From: Sphingobacterium athyrii
Lineage (GTDB): Bacteria > Bacteroidota > Bacteroidia > Sphingobacteriales > Sphingobacteriaceae
DNA: 64,000 nucleotides
Assembly: GCF_003071065.1 (NCBI RefSeq)
Contig: NZ_QCXX01000009.1
Span: 1-64,000 of the forward strand
Reading direction: 5' to 3'
The position numbers and the translations under genes are program-made. The notes beneath the pieces were generated by a model, which saw nothing but the letters and a program-made list of their open reading frames with translations, did no database searches and had not been told where the DNA came from. Positions 17,922 to 26,618 of the stretch are shown here, piece after piece (the stretch's first letter is position 1; every line of letters starts with the position of its first letter).

Positions 17922-18553
17922 CTATCCATTTATATTGGCTTTAGGCTGAGCATACTGGCCTTTTTTGAGACCAGATTCCAAAAGGAGTTTTTCAGGAATA
18001 TTTGTATTTAAAATAATTTTCTCGGTCCCCAGCTTTGGAATAATTTTATCCCTTATCAAATTCTTGATATGTTCGATCCCTTTAATATTACCTAAGAATT
18101 TTTCCATCGAGTGATTGAATGTAAAATAAGAATACGAATCATTTGGGATACCATAGGCAATTCCATTGTCTGTTATTTTAGCTAGTTTCTTATTGAATTT
18201 TTCGCGATCCTTTTTCTGTAAATGATCATAAAGTAGATCATTGATTCTCTCCTCTAAAGCCATATTGATAAAACGATCATCCGGTTTTTTAAAAGATTTC
18301 GCATACTCTTCAGCTTGTTTTATAGGCTCTTTTCCTTTGGCAATACCGTTTTTGCCTTTTTTGTAATAGTCCCCATAATTTCAGTAAAACTAGAAAGGAA
18401 ATAAACCATCTTAGCTTTTAGCAGTTCTAAGAATTCGGCCATTGATATACTCAAGTGACTATTAAAGTCCTGTGGACAAAAAACTTCTTCAATTTTATAC
18501 AACCATTTACTAGTTGTCCAATCCAAATAAATTGTTTCTTTAGAAAGATGCAT
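17922..18553 (-). pseudogene. Hypothetical gene in two frames joined at an A_AAA_AAG heptamer
   Basis: A 77-codon frame (18553-18320) and a second frame ending at 17922 overlap. The second frame stays open upstream of its first ATG and reads GKNGIAKGKEPIKQAEEYA into MALEERINDLL. At 18356-18362 the first frame reads ACA AAA AAG, containing the heptamer A_AAA_AAG; a -1 shift there leads exactly into the second frame and would give a protein of about 200 residues. This can be a simple one-base loss in an A-run or a programmed frameshift like dnaX. The joined protein has no domain I recognise. The ATG lies only 9 bases from the ISAs1 end with an in-frame stop between, so the 5' region may have been displaced by the insertion. 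Confidence 0.6.
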
Positions 18554-18561
18554 AGGTTAGG

Positions 18562-19795
18562 CAGGGCTAACGCATTAAAAATAAAAAATTCAGGAGAGTT
18601 TCCACATTTTTAGGTTTTCGATGTTGGTAATATGTGTTTCGTTAAAGCTCTGATGGAGGTATCTTTGTTCCATCATGTTAGAGAAAAAGAGTACCCTCCA
18701 TCACTATTTTGAACAGTTTCCCGACCACCGGATTAGCCGGAACAAGAAGCATCTTTTGAGTGACATCATCATTCTGTCGATCCTTGGTGTACTTTGTGGT
18801 GCTGAATCCTGGGATTCCATTGAGGCTTTCGGTAAAACCAAGCTTGGTTTTCTCAAAGGTTTTCTCAAACTGCCTCATGGGATTCCCTCACACGACACGA
18901 TCAATCGTGTCTTCAGCGGTCTTCGGCCCAAGTTGTTTGAAAAAATGTTCGTAGAATGGGCAGGTAGCCTGAAGAATGAGTCGATCAAAAAGGAGGTCAT
19001 CAGTATAGATGGGAAGAGCATTAGGGGTTCAAGGGATAGTTTTCATTCCCAGAGTCCAATACACATGGTGAGCGCATGGGCATCCAGTAATGAGCTGGTA
19101 TTGGGACAATTGAAAGTCTCTGATAAGAGCAACGAGATCACCGCAATCCCCCTTTTATTGGAACTGCTGGACATAGAAGGGAGCATCGTGACCATAGATG
19201 CTATGGGTACCCAAGTCGATATTGCACAGAAGATCGTAGAGAACAAGGCGGATTATATCCTATCGGTCAAGGGAAACCAACAGGAACTATCGGATCAGAT
19301 AAAGGGTCGATTTGAAAACCAGCTTCCAGCAGACGCAGATCTCGCCCAGGAGAAAGGGCACGGACGCATAGAAAGCCGTAAATGCGAGGTGATCACCGAC
19401 CTTACCTTCATAGACAACAGTATTTCATGGGCTTCAATAAAATCGGTGGTACGCATAAGTTCCACAAGGGAGATAGGAAACAAGGTGACCACAGAACAGC
19501 GCTATTATATCAGCAGCTTGAGTGAAAAAGCGGCACATTTCAATAGTTATATCAGGTTACACTGGGGCGTGGAAAACAAGTTGCACTGGTCACTGGATAT
19601 GATATTTAATGAGGACAGGCAAAGAAAGAGAACAAAGAATGCCGCCGACAACTTCTCATATATTAGAAAAATAGGACTCAATCTGCTCAAAAAGGATACA
19701 TCAAAGGGCTCATTGGTCACAAAGAGACTCAAAGCGGGATGGGAGGATAAGTATCTAATGCAAATTTTTAATCAAATTTAAATGCGTTGACCCTG
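18562..19795 (+). mobile_element. ISAs1-family insertion sequence, complete right copy
   Basis: The element is 1234 bases long. Its ends are imperfect inverted repeats, CAGGGCTAACGCATT at 18562-18576 and the complement of CAGGGTCAACGCATT at 19781-19795. It carries one transposase gene that nearly fills it. The bases flanking the two ends (AGGTTAGG and TGAAAATT) are not direct repeats, so this copy does not look like a simple single insertion. Confidence 0.93.
18675..19781 (+). CDS. ISAs1-family DDE transposase
   Basis: The 368-residue protein begins with the DDE_Tnp_1-associated domain (HYFEQFPDHRI...KKHLLSDIIILSILGVLCG) and continues with a DDE_Tnp_1 catalytic domain. The triad is readable as D112 (VISIDGKSIRGS), D175 (IVTIDAMGTQ) and E300 (HWGVENKLHWSLD). 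Length and motifs are normal for ISAs1, so it is probably active. It faces out of the island to the right while its twin faces left. The two copies are nearly identical, which means the duplication is recent. The stop codon overlaps the right terminal repeat. Confidence 0.96.
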   Translation: MLEKKSTLHHYFEQFPDHRISRNKKHLLSDIIILSILGVLCGAESWDSIEAFGKTKLGFLKGFLKLPHGIPSHDTINRVFSGLRPKLFEKMFVEWAGSLKNESIKKEVISIDGKSIRGSRDSFHSQSPIHMVSAWASSNELVLGQLKVSDKSNEITAIPLLLELLDIEGSIVTIDAMGTQVDIAQKIVENKADYILSVKGNQQELSDQIKGRFENQLPADADLAQEKGHGRIESRKCEVITDLTFIDNSISWASIKSVVRISSTREIGNKVTTEQRYYISSLSEKAAHFNSYIRLHWGVENKLHWSLDMIFNEDRQRKRTKNAADNFSYIRKIGLNLLKKDTSKGSLVTKRLKAGWEDKYLMQIFNQI

Positions 19796-19847
19796 TGAAA
19801 ATTATGTGCTGGGAATGATATTTCTGGGAAATGGGTATCTTCGGAAC

Positions 19848-20375
19848 ATGAAACTGAAATCTATTTATCTACGGATATTAACGATCGCACTGGTAATGAT
19901 GATGACAATAGAGCTGCAGGCACAGCAAGACTGTGATTCTCTAAAGAAGGAGGTGCCCACGTTCTGTAAGCTCCTGGATGGCGATGCGCGGGTAGAGTTC
20001 CCAAAAGATTATAAAAAAATTGCTGCCTGTATGGAGATTGATTCTGTCACGGAAATGCTGCTGGGCTATGATATGGTCAAGATGAAAGCATTGCAACTGC
20101 AACGGGAAAAAAACAGCGTTTTCACTTACGGTGACTGGATGGATATGGTAGTAGAACTGAAAGCAGGAAAGGAATACCGTAATGCCGTGCAGATGATGCA
20201 ATTGATCCAGCATAGCATTAATCGTGCCGACTGGGCCCAATTACTGAGATTGATGAAAGAGAGTATGCTGCCTGGCCATTTAGAGGCTCTTGAACTGGAT
20301 AAGGTAGAAAAAATGCTTTTTGACCCGAAGAACAAGGGAAGAAAATTTATTGAAGTGATGGAGCATATTAAATAA
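19848..20375 (+). CDS. Hypothetical secreted protein
   Basis: The 175-residue product begins with a signal peptide (MKLKSIYLRILTIALVMM, then ELQAQQ with a probable cut after QAQ). An earlier in-frame ATG at 19806 would put 14 residues before the signal sequence and is rejected. The mature protein is helical and charged, with two cysteines near its start (QDC and FCKLL) and another in ACMEI. I recognise no family. It is the first gene outside the right IS copy, whose end is only 52 bases upstream, so any native promoter was probably removed or replaced. It ends before a bidirectional terminator shared with the aminotransferase. Confidence 0.6.
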   Translation: MKLKSIYLRILTIALVMMMTIELQAQQDCDSLKKEVPTFCKLLDGDARVEFPKDYKKIAACMEIDSVTEMLLGYDMVKMKALQLQREKNSVFTYGDWMDMVVELKAGKEYRNAVQMMQLIQHSINRADWAQLLRLMKESMLPGHLEALELDKVEKMLFDPKNKGRKFIEVMEHIK

Positions 20376-20437
20376 GAGAACCTATCGGATTATAACGCTG
20401 TGGAAAATACAGTGGGATTGATAAGACTGAGATTGAT

Positions 20438-20476
20438 AAAAAAAGGCTGTCCAACTTTGTTGAACAGCCTTTTTTT
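20438..20476. terminator. Bidirectional terminator
   Basis: AAAAAAAGGCTGT and ACAGCCTTTTTTT form the arms, with further CAAC/GTTG pairing inside. It sits between two convergent genes and has A-runs and T-runs on both sides. Confidence 0.9.
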
Positions 20477-20492
20477 ATAGTGAATACTGATT

Positions 20493-21698
20493 TTATGCTA
20501 ATTTGCCTAATGCTGCTTTGATACGCTTTAATGCTTCGATCAGACTTTCGTCTGAGGCAGCGTACGATAAGCGAATGTAGTTGTCATTACCAAATGAATC
20601 ACCGCCTACAGTAGCGACATGACCAACATTCAGTAGATATAAAGCTAGATCAGATGAGTTCTTGATGATATTACCATCCTGATCTTTCTTGCCAAAGAAG
20701 GATGAAATTTCTGGGAAGAAGTAGAATGCGCCTTCTGGAAGATTGGTACGTACACCCGGGATATCGCTCAACAGATCGTAAACCAATTGACGACGACGCG
20801 CAAAGGCTTCTTTCATTTTATTGACCGACGCTAATCCCTGTTCGTATGCAACAATACCTGCACGTTGTGAAATCGAGCAAGTACCTGAAGTTGTCTGACC
20901 CTGTAATTTATCATTTGCTGCCGCAATAGTTTTGTTGGCCGCAATATACCCTAAACGCCAGCCTGTCATCGCAAAGGCTTTTGAAAAACCATTGATGATG
21001 ATAACGCGATCTTTGATGCTGTCAAACTGTGCTATGGATTCGTGTTTGTCCACAAAGTTGATGTGCTCATAGATCTCGTCAGAGAGAATAAATACCTGTG
21101 GATGCTTTTCGAAAACCTTAGCCAATGCTGCTAATTCATCTTTACTGTAAACTGTTCCAGTTGGATTGTTCGGTGAAGAGAACATAAACAATTTGGTTTT
21201 TGGCGTAATGGCCGCTTCCAATTGTGCAGGCGTAATCTTAAAGTTATTGTCGATTTCTGTATTGATAAATACCGATTTTCCCTCTGCTAAAACAACCATT
21301 TCGGAGTAGGATACCCAGTATGGTGTAGGTATGATTACCTCATCACCCGGATTGATCAACGTTAGGATCACATTAGACAGGGATTGTTTTGCACCTGTTG
21401 AAACAACGATCTGCGAAATATCATAATCCAGATTATTCTCTGTCTTTAGCTTATTTACGATCGCCTGACGCAATTCAGGGTATCCTGGTACTGGCGAATA
21501 ACGTGTCCAGTTTTCATCCAAGGCCTTCTTTGCTGCATCTTTTACATGTTCAGGAGTGTTAAAATCAGGTTCACCTACGCTAAGGCTGATTACATTAACG
21601 CCTTTTGCTGCTAATTCGCGGCCCAACTTGGTCATTTTAAGTGTGGCCGATTCGGACAAATTATTTATCCTGTCTGATAAGTATGATGATGTGCTCAT
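20493..21698 (-). CDS. aspC: Pyridoxal-phosphate aminotransferase, aspartate aminotransferase type
   Basis: The 401-residue protein is a fold-type I class I/II aminotransferase. Visible landmarks are the SVGEPDF motif near residue 40, the N178 loop (SSPNNPTGT), D207 (ILSDEIYE), which would pair with the pyridine nitrogen, and the Schiff-base lysine K240 in NGFSKAFAMTGWRLGY. The close fit to the subgroup Ib enzymes suggests L-aspartate with 2-oxoglutarate as main substrates in the cytoplasm, although related enzymes also take aromatic or prephenate substrates. It is transcribed alone, from a promoter just upstream of its ATG to a strong terminator. Confidence 0.9.
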   Translation of the reverse strand: MSTSSYLSDRINNLSESATLKMTKLGRELAAKGVNVISLSVGEPDFNTPEHVKDAAKKALDENWTRYSPVPGYPELRQAIVNKLKTENNLDYDISQIVVSTGAKQSLSNVILTLINPGDEVIIPTPYWVSYSEMVVLAEGKSVFINTEIDNNFKITPAQLEAAITPKTKLFMFSSPNNPTGTVYSKDELAALAKVFEKHPQVFILSDEIYEHINFVDKHESIAQFDSIKDRVIIINGFSKAFAMTGWRLGYIAANKTIAAANDKLQGQTTSGTCSISQRAGIVAYEQGLASVNKMKEAFARRRQLVYDLLSDIPGVRTNLPEGAFYFFPEISSFFGKKDQDGNIIKNSSDLALYLLNVGHVATVGGDSFGNDNYIRLSYAASDESLIEALKRIKAALGKLA

Positions 21699-21705
21699 GG
21701 TAAGA

Positions 21706-21713
21706 CAAAGATA
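21706..21713 (-). promoter_or_regulatory. -7 element of the aminotransferase promoter
   Basis: The minus strand reads TATCTTTG here, a perfect TAnnTTTG element, seven bases upstream of the ATG at 21696-21698. A well-spaced TTTG is not obvious, and the resulting leader would be very short. Confidence 0.55.
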
Positions 21714-21864
21714 TTATATACGTTGCAAATAATTGTCTTTATTTTTGAAAATTTACAAAGAAAAGTACCGTTTTTATTGGGGCTTTGCTAACAAAAAAGC
21801 GATTGTCGCGATTTAGCCTGTCAATAGCGACATCTTTTTGATGTTGATGTGTAAAACTAATCAA

Positions 21865-21893
21865 TTTGATTTGGCGTTATATCTTTACCTTTG
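21865..21893 (+). promoter_or_regulatory. Promoter of the CDF transporter gene
   Basis: TTTG at 21865-21868 and TACCTTTG at 21886-21893 are separated by 17 bases. The -7 element overlaps a possible TTG start at 21891, so that start is excluded and the ATG at 21912 is preferred. Confidence 0.6.
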
Positions 21894-21911
21894 CCCTACA
21901 AAATACAGGTC

Positions 21912-22901
21912 ATGTCGAGACAAACAAGATTGGTTTTATTATCGCTGTTTACAGGAATAGGCTTAATGATTGTTAAGTTCGTAGCTTATTTTTTGACAGA
22001 TTCCAGTGCCATCTTTACAGATGCTGCCGAAAGCATCGTCAATGTGATCGCTTCTGGTTTCGCTTTCTATAGTATTTATCTTGCGGCACAGCCTAAAGAT
22101 GAAAATCACCCCTATGGGCACGGTAAAGTTGAGTTCTTTTCTGTTTTCCTTGAGGGGGGACTGATTTTTATCGCTGGAGCGATTATTTTAGCCAAAGCCT
22201 GTTATAATATCTTTTTTCCGGCAGAGATTACTCATCTCGAACAGGGGATCTATCTGATCGGAATCACCTCGCTGATCAATTTTGCTGTGGGATTTTATAT
22301 CATGAAAAGGGGACGTGCCCTTGGGTCCATTACCCTAATTGCCGATGGTAAACACCTACAGGTGGATGCTTACAGTACAATTGGTTTGATATTGGGTTTA
22401 ATCCTGATGAAACTAACGGGGTTCCAATGGATCGATGTGGTAATCTCTATTATATTGGGGCTATTTATCTTGTTTAATGGCTATAAATTACTTCGGCAGT
22501 CTATCGGTGGACTGATGGATGAATCAGATACCGAGCTTGTGCAGGATGTGGTAGCGATTTTGGAACGTAATCGTAAGGCTGAGTGGATTGACGTGCATAA
22601 TCTTCGGGTGCAGCGCTATGGCAACGAACTGCATGTCGACTGTCACCTCACTTTGCCAAGCTACTTCGACCTGGTAAAAGTTCATGATGAAATTTCTGCT
22701 GTCGATAAGATTGTCAATAAGGAAATGTCGGTGCGTACTGAGTTTTTTGTCCACGCGGATCCCTGTCTCCCACAATGCTGCCGTTATTGCCAAGTGGCGA
22801 ACTGTCCGATACGTTCGGAAGAATTTAAAGGTAAGATTGCCTGGGATATGGATAAGGTGACCCGCAACCAGAAACATTTTTCCTATGCCGTAGCGGATTG
22901 A
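21912..22901 (+). CDS. Cation diffusion facilitator (FieF-like) metal exporter
   Basis: The 329-residue protein has about six membrane helices followed by a cytoplasmic dimerisation domain from about residue 205. Metal-site motifs are visible: DSSAIFTDAAESIVN in TM2 (D/D pair) and HPYGHGKVEFFS, then ADGKHLQVDAYSTIG in TM5 with H and D. The C-terminus adds an unusual Cys-rich tail (CLPQCCRYCQVANCP), which could bind metal and is not part of the common FieF protein. It exports divalent cations such as Zn, Fe or Mn out of the cytoplasm. The start was chosen at ATG 21912, 19 bases after the -7 element. Confidence 0.88.
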   Translation: MSRQTRLVLLSLFTGIGLMIVKFVAYFLTDSSAIFTDAAESIVNVIASGFAFYSIYLAAQPKDENHPYGHGKVEFFSVFLEGGLIFIAGAIILAKACYNIFFPAEITHLEQGIYLIGITSLINFAVGFYIMKRGRALGSITLIADGKHLQVDAYSTIGLILGLILMKLTGFQWIDVVISIILGLFILFNGYKLLRQSIGGLMDESDTELVQDVVAILERNRKAEWIDVHNLRVQRYGNELHVDCHLTLPSYFDLVKVHDEISAVDKIVNKEMSVRTEFFVHADPCLPQCCRYCQVANCPIRSEEFKGKIAWDMDKVTRNQKHFSYAVAD

Positions 22902-22982
22902 AAATGAAAATGCTTTCTGCTTGTGTCTCATGTGTATAGCAAAACTTTTCATCAGACAACTCTCAACGGATGAAAAATATAC

Positions 22983-23019
22983 TTGATTCTATAAATATGT
23001 ATAAAAAAAGGTATCTTTG
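22983..23019 (+). promoter_or_regulatory. Candidate lepA promoter
   Basis: TATCTTTG at 23012-23019 is a perfect -7 element 30 bases before the lepA ATG. The nearest upstream TTG (22983-22985) is 26 bases away, longer than usual, so the -33 assignment is weak. Confidence 0.5.
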
Positions 23020-23049
23020 CCTTTTAGCAAAAGAGTTTAAAAATCCTAT

Positions 23050-24840
23050 ATGAAGCACATTCGTAATTTCTGTATTATTGCGCATATTGACCATGGCAAA
23101 AGTACTTTGGCAGATCGCCTTTTAGAGTATACCAATACCATCAGTCAGCGCGAAGCACAGGCACAATTACTTGATAATATGGATTTGGAACGTGAACGTG
23201 GTATTACGATCAAGAGTCACGCCATCCAAATGAATTATAAAAAAGATGGTCAAGAATATATTTTGAACCTGATTGATACTCCTGGACACGTCGACTTTTC
23301 TTATGAAGTATCCCGTTCTATTGCTGCCTGTGAAGGGGCTTTATTGATTGTGGATGCCTCACAGGGTATTCAGGCACAAACAATTTCAAATTTATATTTG
23401 GCTTTAGAGCATGACCTAGAAATCATCCCGATCTTAAACAAGATGGATCTTCCGGGTGCGATGCCCGAAGAGGTGAAAGATCAAATTGTTGATCTAATCG
23501 GTGGTGAACGTGAGGCAATTATTCCTGCTTCCGGAAAGACAGGTCTTGGGGTACCAGATATCCTGGAAGCCATTGTTGAACGTATCCCACATCCTGTGGG
23601 GGATGCTGATGCACCGTTACAGGCCTTGATTTTTGACTCGGTATTTAATTCATTCCGTGGGATCATGGCTTATTTCAAAGTTGAAAATGGTGAGATCCGT
23701 AAAGGGGACAGAGTAAAATTCGTGGCGACTGGTAAAGAGTATTTTGCGGATGAGATCGGTACGTTGAAACTTAATCAGGTACCCAAAGAAGTCATTAAAA
23801 CAGGGGATGTAGGGTATATTATTTCTGGTATCAAGGAAGCGCGTGAAGTGAAAGTAGGGGATACCATTACACACAAAGACCGTCCTTGTGGTCAAGCAAT
23901 CCAAGGATTTGAGGAAGTAAAACCAATGGTCTTTGCCGGTATTTATCCGGTAGATACAGAAGACTACGAAGAATTGCGTGAATCAATGCACCGTCTGCAG
24001 TTGAACGACGCTTCTTTGGTGTTTGAACCTGAATCTTCCGCCGCCTTAGGTTTTGGTTTCCGTTGTGGTTTCTTGGGTATGCTCCACATGGAAATTATTC
24101 AGGAGCGTTTGGAAAGAGAGTTTGACATGACGGTAATCACTACCGTTCCCAATGTATCTTACAAAGCGTATATGACGAAGGATAAGGAAGAAGTGATCGT
24201 GCACAACCCTTCGGACTTACCTGATCCAAGTAAATTGGATTCAATTGAAGAACCTTATATCAAAGCGAATATCATTACCAAATCGGATTTTGTAGGACCG
24301 ATCATGTCGTTGTGTATTCAAAAACGCGGTACGATCATGAATCAGCACTACCTGACTTCGGATCGCGTCGAATTGGTTTTTGAAATGCCAATGGGTGAGA
24401 TCGTATTTGATTTCTATGATAAGTTGAAAACAATTTCCAAAGGGTATGCTTCATTTGACTATCACCAGATCGGCTACCGTACCTCGGATCTTGTTAAATT
24501 GGATATCCGATTGAACGATGAGCCAGTGGATGCGCTGTCTTCTTTGATCCACCGAAGCAATGCCTACGATTTCGGTAAGAAAATCTGTGAGAAATTAAAG
24601 GAACTGCTCCCGCGCCAACAATTTGAGATCCGAATTCAAGCTTCTATCGGGGCAAAGATTATCGCTCGTGAAACGATCTCTGCGTTGCGTAAGGATGTAA
24701 CCGCAAAATGTTATGGTGGTGATATCTCCCGTAAACGTAAATTGTTGGAAAAACAGAAGAAAGGTAAAAAACGCATGCGTCAGGTTGGGAACGTAGAAAT
24801 TCCGCAATCTGCATTTATGGCGGTATTGAAATTGGATTAA
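23050..24840 (+). CDS. lepA: Elongation factor 4 (LepA), ribosome back-translocase GTPase
   Basis: The 596-residue protein is full length. It starts with the GTPase domain: P-loop AHIDHGKST near residues 11-19, switch I with RERGIT, DTPGHVDF, and NKMDLPGA for guanine recognition. Domains II, III and V of the EF-G type follow, then the unique LepA C-terminal domain ending in KKGKKRMRQVGNVEIPQ. It binds the ribosome and influences translocation and assembly under stress. It is flanked by its own promoter-like element and a terminator, so it is probably monocistronic. Nothing is unusual. Confidence 0.98.
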   Translation: MKHIRNFCIIAHIDHGKSTLADRLLEYTNTISQREAQAQLLDNMDLERERGITIKSHAIQMNYKKDGQEYILNLIDTPGHVDFSYEVSRSIAACEGALLIVDASQGIQAQTISNLYLALEHDLEIIPILNKMDLPGAMPEEVKDQIVDLIGGEREAIIPASGKTGLGVPDILEAIVERIPHPVGDADAPLQALIFDSVFNSFRGIMAYFKVENGEIRKGDRVKFVATGKEYFADEIGTLKLNQVPKEVIKTGDVGYIISGIKEAREVKVGDTITHKDRPCGQAIQGFEEVKPMVFAGIYPVDTEDYEELRESMHRLQLNDASLVFEPESSAALGFGFRCGFLGMLHMEIIQERLEREFDMTVITTVPNVSYKAYMTKDKEEVIVHNPSDLPDPSKLDSIEEPYIKANIITKSDFVGPIMSLCIQKRGTIMNQHYLTSDRVELVFEMPMGEIVFDFYDKLKTISKGYASFDYHQIGYRTSDLVKLDIRLNDEPVDALSSLIHRSNAYDFGKKICEKLKELLPRQQFEIRIQASIGAKIIARETISALRKDVTAKCYGGDISRKRKLLEKQKKGKKRMRQVGNVEIPQSAFMAVLKLD

Positions 24841-24863
24841 TAACATTTTAAATTATACAAAAT

Positions 24864-24886
24864 AAAGGAGCTCTTGGGCTCCTTTT
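24864..24886 (+). terminator. Terminator after lepA
   Basis: AAAGGAGC and GCTCCTTT form an eight-base stem around a six-base loop, followed by one more T and AT-rich sequence. Confidence 0.75.
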
Positions 24887-24909
24887 AAATACAATCAAAT
24901 CTCCTAAAC

Positions 24910-25797
24910 ATGAATCTATTAGATGGTAAATTAGTTTCCGAAAAAATTAAAGAGCAGATTGCTCTGGATGCGGCTGAATTTACAACTCAAACGGGTCGGA
25001 AACCGCATTTAGTAGCTATCCTTGTTGGTAACGACGGTGGTAGCGAGACTTATGTGGCCAGCAAAATGCGTAATTGTCAATTGGTCGGCTTTGAATCGAC
25101 AAACATCCGTTATGATGAGACAATCACTGAAGAGGAATTGATCGCCAAGGTCAAAGAAATCAACAAAGATGATTCCATCGACGGCCTGATCGTTCAATTA
25201 CCTTTACCAAAACATATTGATCCGGACAAGATTACCGAAGCAATTGATTACCGTAAGGATGTGGATGGATTTCATCCGGTCAACTTGGGTCGTATGCAAC
25301 GTAATCTTCCCTGTTTTATTCCTGCAACACCTTATGGTATTATGTTGATGCTGGATTACTATAAGATCGAGACAGCGGGCAAACATGCCGTGGTGGTAGG
25401 CCGAAGCAATATTGTTGGTTCTCCAATGAGTATACTTCTGGCGCGTAATGCTAACCCAGGGAACTGCACCGTGACCTTAACGCATAGCCGTACAAAAGAT
25501 CTAAAAACGGAGATACTGCGTGGAGATATCGTAGTGGCAGCTATAGGAAGAAAGAATTTCGTTACGGCGGATATGGTGAAAGAGGGAGCTGTGGTGATTG
25601 ACGTGGGTATCAACAGAGAAACCTCAACTGAGACGAAATCTGGATTTAAATTATACGGCGATGTGGACTTTACGCATGTGGCACCTAAAGCATCATGGAT
25701 CACTCCAGTACCGGGTGGCGTGGGCCTGATGACCATCGTTGGATTATTGAAGAATACATTGGAGGCTGCAAAGGGAACAATTTATCCGAAACACTAA
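24910..25797 (+). CDS. folD: Bifunctional methylenetetrahydrofolate dehydrogenase/cyclohydrolase
   Basis: The 295-residue protein carries the FolD signatures: the catalytic YVASKMRNCQ segment with the K used in cyclohydrolase chemistry, the QLPLPKHID motif, the DVDGFHPVNLG loop, the Rossmann region VVVGRSNIVGSPMS, and the C-terminal PVPGGVGLMT motif. It interconverts 5,10-methylene-, methenyl- and 10-formyl-tetrahydrofolate with NADP(H) in one-carbon metabolism in the cytoplasm. Length is normal. It stands alone between the lepA terminator and a lipoprotein gene on the same strand. Confidence 0.97.
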   Translation: MNLLDGKLVSEKIKEQIALDAAEFTTQTGRKPHLVAILVGNDGGSETYVASKMRNCQLVGFESTNIRYDETITEEELIAKVKEINKDDSIDGLIVQLPLPKHIDPDKITEAIDYRKDVDGFHPVNLGRMQRNLPCFIPATPYGIMLMLDYYKIETAGKHAVVVGRSNIVGSPMSILLARNANPGNCTVTLTHSRTKDLKTEILRGDIVVAAIGRKNFVTADMVKEGAVVIDVGINRETSTETKSGFKLYGDVDFTHVAPKASWITPVPGGVGLMTIVGLLKNTLEAAKGTIYPKH

Positions 25798-25948
25798 AGT
25801 TTGTCTATTTGGCATAGAAGTTGTAAATTATAGACTAATTAATCATATAAATACAAACTTACATGAGCGTATCATGTGGTTGATGGAAGTCCAAAATGGA
25901 TAAATACAACCTCATGATATCTTCTTGCCATTAAAAAACAAAATTCTA

Positions 25949-26437
25949 ATGAAAAAAATTGCACTTTTAGCGGTAGTAGCAGGAGCATTGGTAATGTCTT
26001 CTTGTAACAATTCAGAGAAAAAAGCATCAGATTTGACTGATACTGCACAAACAGTAGGCGAGCATGTAGATGCAGCGATTGCGGACTTAAAGAACGCCGA
26101 AGAAAGCGCGCGCTTGAAAGCTGAGGAAGCAAAAAAGGCTTTAGATGAAGCGATTGCCAAAGGTGATAAAGCTGCTGAAGAGAAAGCGCGTGCTGCTTCT
26201 GAGGAGGCTAATACCGCTTGGGAAAAAACCAAAACCGCTTTACGTGACGCGGGGCAGGATGTGAAGGAAGGGTTGAAAGACGCAAAAGATGCTACGGTAG
26301 ATGCTGCGAATACAGCTGCCGATAAAACCAAAGATGTAGCAAAAGATGTCGCGGATGGAACTAAAAAGGTAGCCGAAGATGTTGCTTCCGGTACAAAAGA
26401 AGCTGCTAAAGATGTGAAAGACGCTTTTAAAAAATAG
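25949..26437 (+). CDS. Alanine/lysine-rich helical lipoprotein
   Basis: The 162-residue product starts at ATG 25949 with a lipoprotein signal (MKKIALLAVVAGALVMSSC, lipobox VMSSC). The mature part is made of Ala, Lys, Asp and Glu in heptad-like repeats. The second half repeats an 11-residue-type pattern (AADKTKDVAKDVADGTKKVA and similar), resembling LEA or YtxH-like amphipathic helices. Such proteins often bind membranes or act in stress tolerance, but no function can be assigned. An earlier TTG start at 25925 would add eight residues before the signal and is rejected. A terminator follows. Confidence 0.75.
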   Translation: MKKIALLAVVAGALVMSSCNNSEKKASDLTDTAQTVGEHVDAAIADLKNAEESARLKAEEAKKALDEAIAKGDKAAEEKARAASEEANTAWEKTKTALRDAGQDVKEGLKDAKDATVDAANTAADKTKDVAKDVADGTKKVAEDVASGTKEAAKDVKDAFKK

Positions 26438-26510
26438 ATGACGGCATTGGCTGCAAAGCCAGAAAATTGTATAGTTGAAAAACTAATCCGCGTAGTGCGG
26501 CATTAAGATA

Positions 26511-26545
26511 AAAAAATAGGGAACTCTTCAGTTTCCTATTTTTTT
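26511..26545. terminator. Bidirectional terminator between convergent genes
   Basis: AAAAAATAGG-AACT and AGTT-CCTATTTTTT form a stem with one mismatch and a four-base loop. It serves the lipoprotein gene on the plus strand and the serine hydrolase on the minus strand. Confidence 0.85.
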
Positions 26546-26618
26546 ACAACTCATACCCAGTCTCAAGAATAGACCCGCAGCTCCAATGTCATCATGGTAT
26601 AATCTTGAAGTATTTAAT

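Larger units (their letters stand above)
1..19795. mobile_element. Putative composite transposon / IS-bracketed accessory island
   Basis: Two almost identical ISAs1-family copies in inverted orientation bracket about 17.5 kb of AT-rich DNA carrying a recombinase remnant, an XRE regulator, two RND-type permeases and lipoproteins. Both copies have their transposase 5' ends facing inward. The eight to ten bases on the two sides of the right copy do not match each other, as expected if the IS pair rather than the single IS moved, or if the copies recombined. The outer flank of the left copy is off-window, so a target duplication around the whole unit cannot be tested here. Confidence 0.45.

Noticed and set aside
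17714..17944. A 76-codon plus-strand frame
   Set aside because: It runs through the bidirectional terminator at 17844-17874 and overlaps the end of the two-frame gene; no family.
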